A stretch of 54,020 nt of DNA from Clostridia bacterium (GCA_017442265.1 JAFSAC010000054.1:1-54020); one strand, 5' to 3'; shown: positions 43,177-53,967, numbered from the stretch's first letter. The notes: generated by a model not told the origin, from the sequence alone. Numbers and translations are program-made.

Positions 43177-44436
43177 ATGATCGCCGTGTTTCATAAGAAT
43201 GGATTGCCGCTGACCGATGAAAAAGGGTCGGCGCTGAAAAGGCCGATTGCGGTGCCACGGTGCACAGCGCCGCTTTACGTGCCGCTGTCCCTCGGCGGAC
43301 CGGCACAAATGGCGATGCTGGCTACCGATACGCCGGTTGCCCGGGGGGACGTGCTGTTTCAGGATGCCGCCGGATTCCCTACCTTGTGTCCGGTGACCGG
43401 AACGGTGCGCACCTATACCGCGGTGGAGCACCCGATGTATGGGGAGCTGATCTGTGCGGTGGTAGCGCCGGCGGAGGAACCGGGAGAGGTGCAAAAGCTG
43501 GAGATCGGTTCCCACCCGGATAAAACCGAGGACGGGATCATTACCGCCGCCCGCCGGGCAGGGATCGTGGATGAGCTGGACGGTCGTCCTTTACATGAAA
43601 AACTGACCGAATGGCAAAATGCCGGTTATCATATCGTTGCGGATGCGGTGGAAGCGGAGCCGTATGCCTCTTCTGCTTTTGCGGTACTGCGCGAACAGGG
43701 AGAGGCGGTTCGCCGGGGACTGAAAGCCGCCGTGCAGGCGACCGGAGCTACCGGGAGCAATATTGCGGTTTGTGCCGTGTCTCCGTTCATAAAGCAAGCG
43801 CTGTCGGAAAAATTTTCCGAGGGAGAATTGTATTTTGCGGAAGAGCGGTATCCGGTGACCGTATACACGGCCGAAAAAACCGAGCTGGTCGGTCGGATCG
43901 GAGTACAGGCATTGGTAGCGCTCCATGATGCGATCGAAACCGACGTAGCGCCGGCTGACTGTGTGATTACCGTTGCCGGCGACGGGGTTCGGGAATCGCA
44001 GAACGTCCGGGTGCCGTTTGGCACCCCGGTGCAGGAAGTATTGCGGGTATGCGGCGTTGATAAAGAGGTCGCCGCGGTGATTGCCGGCGATGTGATGACC
44101 GGCACCCTGCTGCCGGATATCTCGGTGCCGGTGGTACCGGGAATGACCTGTTTGTTGGTGATGTCTTCGGTGCCGGTGGCCGAAAACGGACCTTGTATCG
44201 GCTGCGGTCGGTGTGCGGAGGTTTGCCATAAGGAATTGCTGCCGTACGAAATCGGGCGGCGGCTGGAAAATATGCATTACGACGAGCTTTCCTTCCTGCA
44301 TCCGGAGGAATGCGACGGATGCGGAGCATGTACTTGGATCTGTCCGTCTGCACGGGACGTGATGTACGCGGTGCTGTCTGCCGGAGAGACCGACGGCCCG
44401 ATATTCTTAAACTGGGGAGGGAACGAGGATGGCTAA
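43177..44436 (+). CDS. rnfC: RnfC-like Fe-S protein, divergent
   Basis: In canonical Rnf, RnfC takes electrons to or from NADH at the membrane surface. The 419 aa protein has the N-terminal barrel-sandwich region (VPLSLGGPAQMAMLATDTPVARGDVLF, PVTGTVRTY), a central Rossmann-like part (including EAEPYASSAFAVLREQGEAVRRGLK) and two [4Fe-4S] motifs: C340, C343, C346, C350 and C379, C382, C385, C389. The nucleotide/flavin loop normally reading GMGGAGFPT after the conserved AGIV is replaced by DELDGRPLHEKL (132-143), so NADH binding is doubtful. The start is uncertain: ATG 43177 keeps the family N-terminus, while GTG 43186 is better spaced from AAAGGTGAT. Confidence 0.82.
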   Translation: MIAVFHKNGLPLTDEKGSALKRPIAVPRCTAPLYVPLSLGGPAQMAMLATDTPVARGDVLFQDAAGFPTLCPVTGTVRTYTAVEHPMYGELICAVVAPAEEPGEVQKLEIGSHPDKTEDGIITAARRAGIVDELDGRPLHEKLTEWQNAGYHIVADAVEAEPYASSAFAVLREQGEAVRRGLKAAVQATGATGSNIAVCAVSPFIKQALSEKFSEGELYFAEERYPVTVYTAEKTELVGRIGVQALVALHDAIETDVAPADCVITVAGDGVRESQNVRVPFGTPVQEVLRVCGVDKEVAAVIAGDVMTGTLLPDISVPVVPGMTCLLVMSSVPVAENGPCIGCGRCAEVCHKELLPYEIGRRLENMHYDELSFLHPEECDGCGACTWICPSARDVMYAVLSAGETDGPIFLNWGGNEDG

Positions 44437-45421
44437 TACGTACGCTCCCTGGACCCGTACCCAAAACCGCACCGGCCGGATGATGCTGGAGGTGGAAATT
44501 GCGCTGTTGGCGCAGTTGGTCTTTTCGGTGTTCAGCTATGGTTGGCGCCCGGCACTGGTGACCCTTTTCAGTGTCCTTTCCGCCCTGTTTTGCGAAATGG
44601 TTGCGAATGCGGTCCGGCATCAGCCGCCCACCGTGTTTGACGGAACGGCGTTGGTGACCGGCACCATGATCGGGCTTTTGATGTCCCCGATCACCCCCTA
44701 CTGGGTACCGGTGCTGGCTTCTGCTTTTGCCATTATCGTGGCGAAGGTGCCGTTTGGCGGGGTGGGACGAAATCCCTTCAACCCGGCCGCCGCCGGCGTG
44801 GCGCTGGTGACCCAGTGTTTCCCCACCCGGGTGTTTACCTACCCGGATGCCGCCGCCGGAACCTGGCTTCCGCTGGGGGCGCTCCCGGAAAACTTTATCA
44901 CCCGGTTATCCCCGACGGCGGAATTGGCCGCCGGAACCGGCACCAGTTTTCAGTTTTCGGACGTGATGTGGGGGGAGATTACCGGCCCGATCGGAGCGGT
45001 CGCCATCCTGGTACTGATCGCCGCCGCCGTGTTTCTGTTTTTGCGGAATACTGCCTCGCCGTATATTACCCTGCCGTACGTGACGGCGTGTGCGGTTATG
45101 GCGCTGTTGTTCCCGCGTGGCGGGGACATTCATCCGCTTCATTCGCTGGTCGCCGAGCTGTGCTCCGGCTATCTGCTGTTTGCCGGTGTGTTTATGTTCA
45201 CCGATCCGGTGACCTCTCCCCGGAACAAGCCGGCCCGCATCGTGTACGGCGCCATAGCGGGAATCTTAGTGATGCTGTTACGGCATTTCGGTCGCTTTGA
45301 AGAAGGCGCCTGCTTTGCCGTGTTATTTATGAATGCGTTTGCCGCCCCCATTGACCGGGCTTGCTGGCGGCTGATGCGACGTTGGCACAAGGGAGGGAAG
45401 CGGTATGGCAACCCCGAATAA
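44429..45421 (+). CDS. rnfD: RnfD-like membrane subunit, divergent
   Basis: The 330 aa integral membrane protein of the RnfD/NqrB family overlaps rnfC by eight bases. Clear family segments are VFDGTALVTGTMIGLLMSPITPYW, VPFGGVGRNPFNPAAAGVALV, and near the end FMFTDPVTSPRNKPARIVYGAIAGILVMLLRHFGRFEEGACFAVLFMNAFAAPIDRAC. The motif around the covalent FMN threonine (SGAT in canonical proteins) reads LSPTAELAAG at 160-169; a Thr is present but the motif is broken. Flavin attachment is therefore uncertain. It is translationally coupled to both neighbours. Confidence 0.87.
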   Translation: MANTYAPWTRTQNRTGRMMLEVEIALLAQLVFSVFSYGWRPALVTLFSVLSALFCEMVANAVRHQPPTVFDGTALVTGTMIGLLMSPITPYWVPVLASAFAIIVAKVPFGGVGRNPFNPAAAGVALVTQCFPTRVFTYPDAAAGTWLPLGALPENFITRLSPTAELAAGTGTSFQFSDVMWGEITGPIGAVAILVLIAAAVFLFLRNTASPYITLPYVTACAVMALLFPRGGDIHPLHSLVAELCSGYLLFAGVFMFTDPVTSPRNKPARIVYGAIAGILVMLLRHFGRFEEGACFAVLFMNAFAAPIDRACWRLMRRWHKGGKRYGNPE

Positions 45422-46049
45422 ATCTTACGGCATTCGCCGTGCGTTTGTGCAGACCTTTGCCAGCGATAACATCGTGTTGGTACAGGCGTTGGGCATCTGT
45501 CCGATCATTGCCGCCGGCGTATCGTTACAGCGGGCGGTAGCGCTTACCGTCTGCACCTTAGTGGCGATGATCCCTTGCAGTCTGTTGATGTCTACCGTCG
45601 GCAAGAAAATTTCTAACTTCTGGCGTGCGCCGATCTACGTGTTGCTCGCTATGGCGCTTATGGTAGGATGCGGCTTTGTGCTCACCACCTACGTTTCGCC
45701 GGAACTATACGCGTATCTGTACCTGTTTTTACCGCTGATGTCGGTCAACTCCCTCTTCACCTACCACGGCGCCGGTTTTTCAAGTAACCGTTCGCCGCTG
45801 TTGGCGCTGGTGGATGCGATCGGCACCTCGATTGGCTTTGGTCTCGTGATCTGCGTGGTGTCCACCCTGCGGGAACTGGCGATCGGCGGTACCGTTTGGG
45901 GTATTCCGCTCGGGTTTGAAGCCCGCTTTCCGGAAGCGACCTATCCGTTTGCCGCCTTTATCCTGCTCGGCTTTATGGCGGCGGCCCTGCAACAGTTGAA
46001 AAAGAAATATCTGCACGGCAGCCAGGAGGAGGTGCTGATCGGTGAGTAA
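45405..46049 (+). CDS. rnfE: RnfE-like membrane subunit, divergent
   Basis: The 214 aa protein has about six membrane helices and overlaps rnfD by 17 bases. It is assigned to RnfE by VLVQALGICPIIAAG near the start and LVDAIGTSIGFGLVICVVSTLRELAIGGTVWGIPLG near the end, which match the family's GLGFT...REILGNGT pattern. The canonical second cysteine (VNC..LGRAEAF) is serine here (VNSLFTYHGAGF, S116), while C32 of the GICP motif is kept. In canonical Rnf these cysteines and those of RnfA hold a membrane-embedded iron-sulfur site. Confidence 0.85.
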   Translation: MATPNKSYGIRRAFVQTFASDNIVLVQALGICPIIAAGVSLQRAVALTVCTLVAMIPCSLLMSTVGKKISNFWRAPIYVLLAMALMVGCGFVLTTYVSPELYAYLYLFLPLMSVNSLFTYHGAGFSSNRSPLLALVDAIGTSIGFGLVICVVSTLRELAIGGTVWGIPLGFEARFPEATYPFAAFILLGFMAAALQQLKKKYLHGSQEEVLIGE

Positions 46050-46638
46050 CTTTTCCACCTTCGTGATGTTCCTGTTTGCCACCACCGTCACCCAGAACAT
46101 GGTGCTGTCCACCGGTCTTGGCTCCTCTATGATGCTTCGCATTGTCCGTCATCCGCGGGATCTGTGGTTGTTTTTTGCGGAGCTTACCGGCTTCTCGGTG
46201 GTGACGGTCACCATTGCCTATCCGCTGGATCAGTTGATCGGCTTTGGTTTTTGGGCGAAGCTGCTTCGCCCGCTGATGATCACCGGTATTGCGATCATCC
46301 TGTATTTGCTGGTGTCGCTCATTTCCCGTAAGGTAAACCCGAATTTTTATGCCCGGATCAGCCACCAGCTTCCGCTGGCTGCTTTTAACAACCTGGTGAT
46401 CGGGGTGGCGCTGATCTGTAACCACAGCTTTGCGTTACCGCTGTATGCCGCCATTGCGCTGGCAATCGGTTGCTGTGGCGGTTTTGTGGGGCTGAGCTTG
46501 TTGACGGCAGAGGGGTTACAGCGACTGGATAACCCGTCGGTCCCCGCCGCTTTCCGCGGTCTGCCGCTCACCTTATTGTATATCGGCCTGCTGGCGCTGG
46601 CCATTTTAGGGTTTGCTACCCCGATATCTTTGATTTAA
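46042..46638 (+). CDS. rnfA: RnfA-like membrane subunit, divergent
   Basis: The 198 aa membrane protein has a GTG start overlapping rnfE by eight bases. The C-terminal GLQRLDNPSVPAAFRGLPLTLLYIGLLALAILGF aligns well with the RnfA signature ...VPKAFKGTPIALITAGLMALAFMGF, and the N-terminal TQNMVLSTGLG with NNFVLSRFLG. Both cysteines that bind the shared iron-sulfur site in canonical RnfA are absent: GICP is GSSM (S29) and NC is NN (N117). No rnfB or rnfG follows; the next gene is a surface TIM-barrel protein 19 bases downstream. Confidence 0.83.
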   Translation: MSNFSTFVMFLFATTVTQNMVLSTGLGSSMMLRIVRHPRDLWLFFAELTGFSVVTVTIAYPLDQLIGFGFWAKLLRPLMITGIAIILYLLVSLISRKVNPNFYARISHQLPLAAFNNLVIGVALICNHSFALPLYAAIALAIGCCGGFVGLSLLTAEGLQRLDNPSVPAAFRGLPLTLLYIGLLALAILGFATPISLI

Positions 46639-46657
46639 TATACGGAGTTGATTTTAT

Positions 46658-47869
46658 ATGGGTCAAAAATTACATCGCCGCCGTCGGTCCTCCTTTCGTC
46701 GCCGTTCTCCGGCGGGACCGATCGTCGGGTGGGTGTTGGCGGCACTTATCCTGATTCCCGGTAGTTTTTTTGCCGCTAAAGCGATTGCCGGACACCGGGA
46801 GAGTGTACCGACCGTTGACCCGACCCCGGACACGGCGGTGACCACCGCCCCGTCGGCCGGCACCACCGCTACCACCGCTCCGGCGGTGACCGAGGTGCTG
46901 GATTTCCACGGCATCTACCTGCCGTATACCGCGCTCAAGGATACGGCGACCTTGAAAACCACCCTGTCGCAGGCGGCGGATGCCGGGCTGAACAGCGTGG
47001 TGGTGGAGCTGAAGAATAAAAACGGCGATCTTTATTACCTTTCTGAAACCGAGCAGGGCAAAACCGCTGCTGCATCGATAGATGAGGCGCTTTCCCTGTC
47101 CCAGCTTACCGAAGCGTTTTCTGCCATTCGCCTTCAGGGATTGATGCCGGTCGCCCGGCTGTATGCCTTTGAGGATGCGGTGGCACCCCGCACCCTGCCG
47201 GGTGCCAAGGTGACCACCACCGGGCACGCAGACTGGACCTGGTACGACGGCGACCCGAAAAACGGCGGCCGTCCGTGGCTGAACCCCTATGCCGATGCCG
47301 CCCAAAGTTATATCGTGGCGCTGGCGGAGGAGCTGTATACCGCCGGAGCGGGTGCCATTATGCTGGACGGGGTATACTTCCCCACCCAGACGGCGCAAGC
47401 GAATTTCCCGGTGGGTGAGCAGGCATCCCTTTCCAAGGGTGAGGTGCTTCGTCAGTTTATTACCCGCGTTTCCGCACTGTCCGATGCGACGGTACTGCTC
47501 AGTTGTCAGGCGGATGCGGCGCTGGGCAACAACACGGCGGCGTACACCGTGAACCCCCTCTCGCTTGGCGAAACGGTGGCGGTTCCCGATCTGCGGGTGA
47601 TGTCGCTTGGCAATCGGTTGGCGCTGGATAGCGGTGTGCTGACCGTGTCGGCAGACACCTTAGGGGACGCCGTTCCCCGCATGATGGCGCAGGTGAAGGA
47701 CCGTGCCGGTCTGCAGGAACAAGCCGCTCTGAAAGCCGCCCCTCTTCTGGATGCGGCCACCGCCCCGACCGTGATTAAGGCGCTGAAAGCCGCCGGGGAG
47801 AAATCCTTTTTCGTGTATGCCGAAAATGGACAGTATGATTTCACAGCGCTGAAAACCGCATTGTCTTAA
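46658..47869 (+). CDS. Membrane-anchored TIM-barrel protein, putative glycoside hydrolase (DUF4015-like)
   Basis: The 403 aa protein has a very basic start (KLHRRRRSSFRRR), one membrane anchor (about 24-45) and a Thr/Pro/Ala-rich linker (about 46-85). The extracellular domain begins DFHGIYLPYTALKDTATLKTTLSQAADAGLNSVVVELKNKNGDLYY. The pattern of GIYL..., VVVELKN.., PVARLYAFED, WLNPYADAAQSYIVALAEEL and AIMLDGVYFP follows the putative glycosyl hydrolase (GHL/DUF4015) TIM barrel. Catalytic residues are not established. It follows rnfA by 19 bases and is probably co-transcribed with the Rnf-like genes. Confidence 0.8.
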   Translation: MGQKLHRRRRSSFRRRSPAGPIVGWVLAALILIPGSFFAAKAIAGHRESVPTVDPTPDTAVTTAPSAGTTATTAPAVTEVLDFHGIYLPYTALKDTATLKTTLSQAADAGLNSVVVELKNKNGDLYYLSETEQGKTAAASIDEALSLSQLTEAFSAIRLQGLMPVARLYAFEDAVAPRTLPGAKVTTTGHADWTWYDGDPKNGGRPWLNPYADAAQSYIVALAEELYTAGAGAIMLDGVYFPTQTAQANFPVGEQASLSKGEVLRQFITRVSALSDATVLLSCQADAALGNNTAAYTVNPLSLGETVAVPDLRVMSLGNRLALDSGVLTVSADTLGDAVPRMMAQVKDRAGLQEQAALKAAPLLDAATAPTVIKALKAAGEKSFFVYAENGQYDFTALKTALS

Positions 47870-47904
47870 CATAGTACGGCACAATACTTGTTTGCGTGCA
47901 AAAG

Positions 47905-47942
47905 AAAACGCCCGCCGATCAATTGATCGACGGGCGTTTTTT
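47905..47942. terminator. Bidirectional terminator between Rnf-like operon and pyruvate oxidoreductase
   Basis: AAAACGCCCG (47905-47914) pairs with CGGGCGTTTT (47931-47940), with an inner CGATC/GATCG stem; A-runs on one side and T-runs on the other serve both strands. Confidence 0.93.
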
Positions 47943-47969
47943 AGGTTTTAGGAAACCCGGTTACGAGGA

Positions 47970-51503
<3,534 letters not shown>

Positions 51504-51580
51504 GACTATATTCCTCCTTTTAGGATAAAGAAATACAATATTTGCTCACACTCTAAAAAAGGGCGCAGAGCATCACATAC

Positions 51581-51609
51581 AGGATAGCACATATTTTAAT
51601 GTATGTAAA
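51581..51609 (-). promoter_or_regulatory. Promoter of pyruvate oxidoreductase gene
   Basis: On the minus strand, TTTACA (51609-51604), 17 bases, TATCCT (51586-51581). The leader is about 70 nt. Confidence 0.7.
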
Positions 51610-51774
51610 GGAAAAAAGCGTGAATTTTCCTTGATTTTTTTCAAAAGAAACCGGAAAAACCGAGGGCGGATTTAAATTGACCCAAAAACCGCTTTTCCGG
51701 GTGAAACCGAGCCCCAAATTTCCGGTTTTCTCTTGTTTTTGGCTTTTTTCTCGTTTTTGCTCGATTTTTCTTCA

Positions 51775-51803
51775 TTGACAGAAACCGAAAAACAAGGTAT
51801 GAT
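51775..51803 (+). promoter_or_regulatory. Promoter of the CNNM/CBS gene
   Basis: TTGACA (51775-51780), 17 bases, TATGAT (51798-51803); 75 bases before the start codon. Upstream (51610-51770) is an AT-rich stretch with no gene. Confidence 0.88.
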
Positions 51804-51877
51804 ACACATACTGGATTTTTCCGGGCATTTCGCTTTTTGTGAAATAATAAGCAACTGAAAGGGGAAATTTTTCCACC

Positions 51878-53293
51878 ATGGACCCTGCTCCTACGCATAA
51901 TTTGATGCTGGCCTCTGCCGTACCCGCCGAGGTATCCGGTAATATTTGGGGACAGATCATATTGCTGTTCGCGCTGATCCTATGTAACGCATTTTTCGCG
52001 GCATCGGAAATTGCGATCATCTCGCTCAACGATGCCAAGCTCCGCCGCATGGCGGATGACGGCCACAAAAAGGCCAAACAGGTGTTGGCACTCACCGACG
52101 ACACCTCCCGGTTCCTTGCGACCATTCAGGTCGGGGTGACCTTGGCGGGGTTCTTGACCTCCGCTACGGCGGCGCAGAGCTTGTCTGCCCCGCTTGCTAA
52201 CTGGTTTATTGAATTGGTGCCGGCTATGGCCTCCCGTGCCGGACTGGTGCAATCGGTCAGCGTGGTGGTGATCACCCTGCTGATGTCCTATTTCTCGCTG
52301 GTGCTGGGCGAACTGGTGCCCAAGCGCATTGCGATGCAGAAGGCCGAAAAGCTGGCGTTCGCCTTTATCGGTATTCTGCGTGGGGTGGCATTTTTGACCC
52401 GCCCGTTTGTGAAGATTCTTTCCCTCTCCACCAACGCACTGGTGCGGCTGTTCGGTATGGACCCGCACGCAGATGAGGAAAACGTCACCGAGGAAGAGAT
52501 CCGGATGATGGTGGACGTCGGTGAGGAAAAGGGTGTTATCGAAGAGACCCAGAAGGATATGATTAACAATATCTTCGAGTTTGACGACCTCACCGCCGGG
52601 GAGATCATGACCCCCCGTACCGACGTGGCGGCGCTGGACGTGGAGGACGACCTTTCGGAGGCGCTTTCCATTGCGGTGGAACAGGGGTATTCTCGTCTGC
52701 CGGTGTACGAAGAGGATATTGACCATATCATCGGTATTTTGCATATTAAGGACCTGTTGCCGTACGTCGGTCAGAAGCTGCCCAAAGAGGTGTCGCTGAG
52801 AAGTTTACTGCGGGACACCTACTTTGTGCCGGAAACCAAGCATTGCGGCGACCTGTTTAACGAAATGACCGCCAAGCGGATGCAAATGGCGGTGGTGGTG
52901 GACGAGTACGGCGGGGTCGCCGGTATCGTCTCTATGGAGGACCTTCTGGAATCGATCGTCGGCAATATGCAGGACGAGTTTGACCAGGAGGAAGAGGAGA
53001 TCACCCAGCTTGCGGATAACGCGTTTGAGGTGGACGGCTCGATTTCTATGGAAGAACTGCGGGAGCTTCTCAACGTGGAGCTGCCGGAGGGTGACTACGA
53101 TACGGTCGCCGGCTTCTTAATGGAACAGCTTGGCCGCATCCCCGATCCGGACGAGCATCCGCAGGTGGAATTCCGTAACGTGGTGTTCACCGTCCAGAAA
53201 ATGGACGACCGCCGCATCGAAGAGGTACATATCGAGGTTCAACCGATTGAGGACGACCAAGACGGGGAGAAAAAGGACGATGAAAGCCGCTAA
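51878..53293 (+). CDS. HlyC/CorC family CNNM transporter with CBS domains
   Basis: This 471 aa integral membrane protein is of the kind implicated in Mg2+/Co2+ homeostasis. After a short N-terminus come the CNNM (DUF21) membrane domain (about 25-180, with NAFFAASEIAIISLNDAKLRRMADDG and LVLGELVPKRIAMQKAE) and an acidic linker. A CBS pair follows (about 215-335: MTPRTDVAALDVEDDLSEAL, GYSRLPVYEEDIDHIIGILHIKDLL, MAVVVDEYGGVAGIVSMEDLLESIVG), then a CorC-type C-terminal domain (FEVDGSISMEELRELLNVELPEGDYDTVAGFLME). The old label haemolysin is misleading. Monocistronic before the tRNA promoter. Confidence 0.94.
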   Translation: MDPAPTHNLMLASAVPAEVSGNIWGQIILLFALILCNAFFAASEIAIISLNDAKLRRMADDGHKKAKQVLALTDDTSRFLATIQVGVTLAGFLTSATAAQSLSAPLANWFIELVPAMASRAGLVQSVSVVVITLLMSYFSLVLGELVPKRIAMQKAEKLAFAFIGILRGVAFLTRPFVKILSLSTNALVRLFGMDPHADEENVTEEEIRMMVDVGEEKGVIEETQKDMINNIFEFDDLTAGEIMTPRTDVAALDVEDDLSEALSIAVEQGYSRLPVYEEDIDHIIGILHIKDLLPYVGQKLPKEVSLRSLLRDTYFVPETKHCGDLFNEMTAKRMQMAVVVDEYGGVAGIVSMEDLLESIVGNMQDEFDQEEEEITQLADNAFEVDGSISMEELRELLNVELPEGDYDTVAGFLMEQLGRIPDPDEHPQVEFRNVVFTVQKMDDRRIEEVHIEVQPIEDDQDGEKKDDESR

Positions 53294-53327
53294 AAACCCC
53301 TGAAATCAACAAGTCGAAAAAAATCTG

Positions 53328-53357
53328 TTGACAAACCGATAGTAAGTGAGATATAAT
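53328..53357 (+). promoter_or_regulatory. Promoter of the tRNA operon
   Basis: TTGACA (53328-53333), 18 bases, TATAAT (53352-53357), both full consensus, 34 bases before tRNA-Met. Confidence 0.93.
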
Positions 53358-53390
53358 GTACTCCGTTCCCTGTCCGGGGAACGGATATAC

Positions 53391-53467
53391 GGCTGTATAG
53401 CTCAGTTGGCTAGAGCATGCGGTTCATACCCGCAGTGTCATTGGTTCGAATCCAATTACAGCCACCA
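53391..53467 (+). tRNA. tRNA-Met (CAT), elongator type
   Basis: A 77-base cloverleaf with acceptor stem GGCTGTA/TACAGCC, D-arm GCTC/GAGC, anticodon loop TTCATAC with anticodon CAT, T-arm ATTGG-TTCGAAT-CCAAT and encoded CCA. The paired G1-C72 excludes the initiator. The surroundings of the anticodon (GGTTCATACCC) match elongator Met better than lysidine-modified Ile. Confidence 0.95.
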
Positions 53468-53471
53468 ATAT

Positions 53472-53546
53472 GGCCCGATGGTCAAGCGGTTAAGACACCG
53501 CCCTTTCACGGCGGTAACACGGGTTCGATTCCCGTTCGGGTCACCA
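53472..53546 (+). tRNA. tRNA-Glu (TTC)
   Basis: A 75-base cloverleaf with acceptor GGCCCGA/TCGGGTC, anticodon loop CTTTCAC with anticodon TTC, T-arm CGGG-TTCGATT-CCCG and encoded CCA. It lies four bases after tRNA-Met. Confidence 0.96.
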
Positions 53547-53623
53547 GGGCGCATAGCTCAGCTGGTTAGAGCGCCTGCTTCACACGCAGGAGGTCAGCGG
53601 TTCGAGTCCGTTTGCGCCCACCA
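53547..53623 (+). tRNA. tRNA-Val (CAC)
   Basis: A 77-base cloverleaf with acceptor GGGCGCA/TGCGCCC, anticodon stem CCTGC/GCAGG with loop TTCACAC (anticodon CAC), and encoded CCA. It abuts tRNA-Glu directly. Part of its T-arm is repeated downstream at 53776-53791. Confidence 0.95.
53598..53613 (+). repeat. 16-base direct repeat, copy 1 (inside tRNA-Val)
   Basis: CGGTTCGAGTCCGTTT within the T-arm of tRNA-Val; identical to 53776-53791. Confidence 0.9.
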
Positions 53624-53662
53624 AAAAGAGAGCACCACCCAATCGGGTGGTGCTCTCTTTTT
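53623..53662 (+). terminator. Intrinsic terminator of the tRNA operon
   Basis: An 18-bp stem (53623-53640 with 53645-53662) with loop AATC and terminal T-run. Confidence 0.95.
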
Positions 53663-53693
53663 GGCGTCCGCCCGTTGGAGGGACGAAGGACCA

Positions 53694-53722
53694 AAATATT
53701 TTCCGTGTCACGGAAAATATTT
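53694..53722. repeat. 29-base near-perfect palindrome
   Basis: AAATATTTTCCGTG (53694-53707), one central T, and its exact complement at 53709-53722. It lies between two terminators, outside any gene. It is followed by a second inverted pair, GATTTTGCGT (53727-53736) and ACGCAAAATC (53767-53776). Could be a dispersed palindromic element or a site-specific recombination site. Confidence 0.85.
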
Positions 53723-53775
53723 GCAAGATTTTGCGTGGTAACTCAATAAAATCTGTATACATAAAAACGCAAAAT

Positions 53776-53791
53776 CGGTTCGAGTCCGTTT
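53776..53791 (+). repeat. 16-base direct repeat, copy 2 (tRNA-end remnant)
   Basis: CGGTTCGAGTCCGTTT repeated 178 bases after the copy in tRNA-Val and again followed by a terminator hairpin. No cloverleaf can be built around it, so it is a fragment of a tRNA 3' end. Confidence 0.85.
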
Positions 53792-53793
53792 TG

Positions 53794-53827
53794 AAAAGAC
53801 CACCCCAACCGGGGTGGTCTTTTTTTG
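53794..53827 (+). terminator. Second terminator behind the tRNA-end remnant
   Basis: AAAAGACCACCCC (53794-53806) pairs with GGGGTGGTCTTTT (53811-53823), followed by further T. Its core resembles the tRNA operon terminator, suggesting a duplicated tRNA end plus terminator. Confidence 0.92.
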
Positions 53828-53894
53828 CGTGTGCCACGGCTCGAACCTGCGATGTTTGCAAAATGCTCCACACTAAAAAGTTTTAAAACATTTT

Positions 53895-53928
53895 TTAACC
53901 CGGACAGGTTTTGTCCGGGTTAACTTTT
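53895..53928 (+). terminator. Hairpin, possible terminator
   Basis: TTAACCCGGACA (53895-53906) pairs perfectly with TGTCCGGGTTAA (53912-53923), followed by CTTTT. The T-run is short, so termination is not certain. Confidence 0.6.
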
Positions 53929-53967
53929 ATAATGAACTTGCAGCTGCAAAATGTAAAAACAATATTC

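Noticed and set aside
53346..53741. Open frames running through the tRNA genes on both strands
   Set aside because: They consist mainly of translated tRNA and terminator sequence and are a known annotation artefact.
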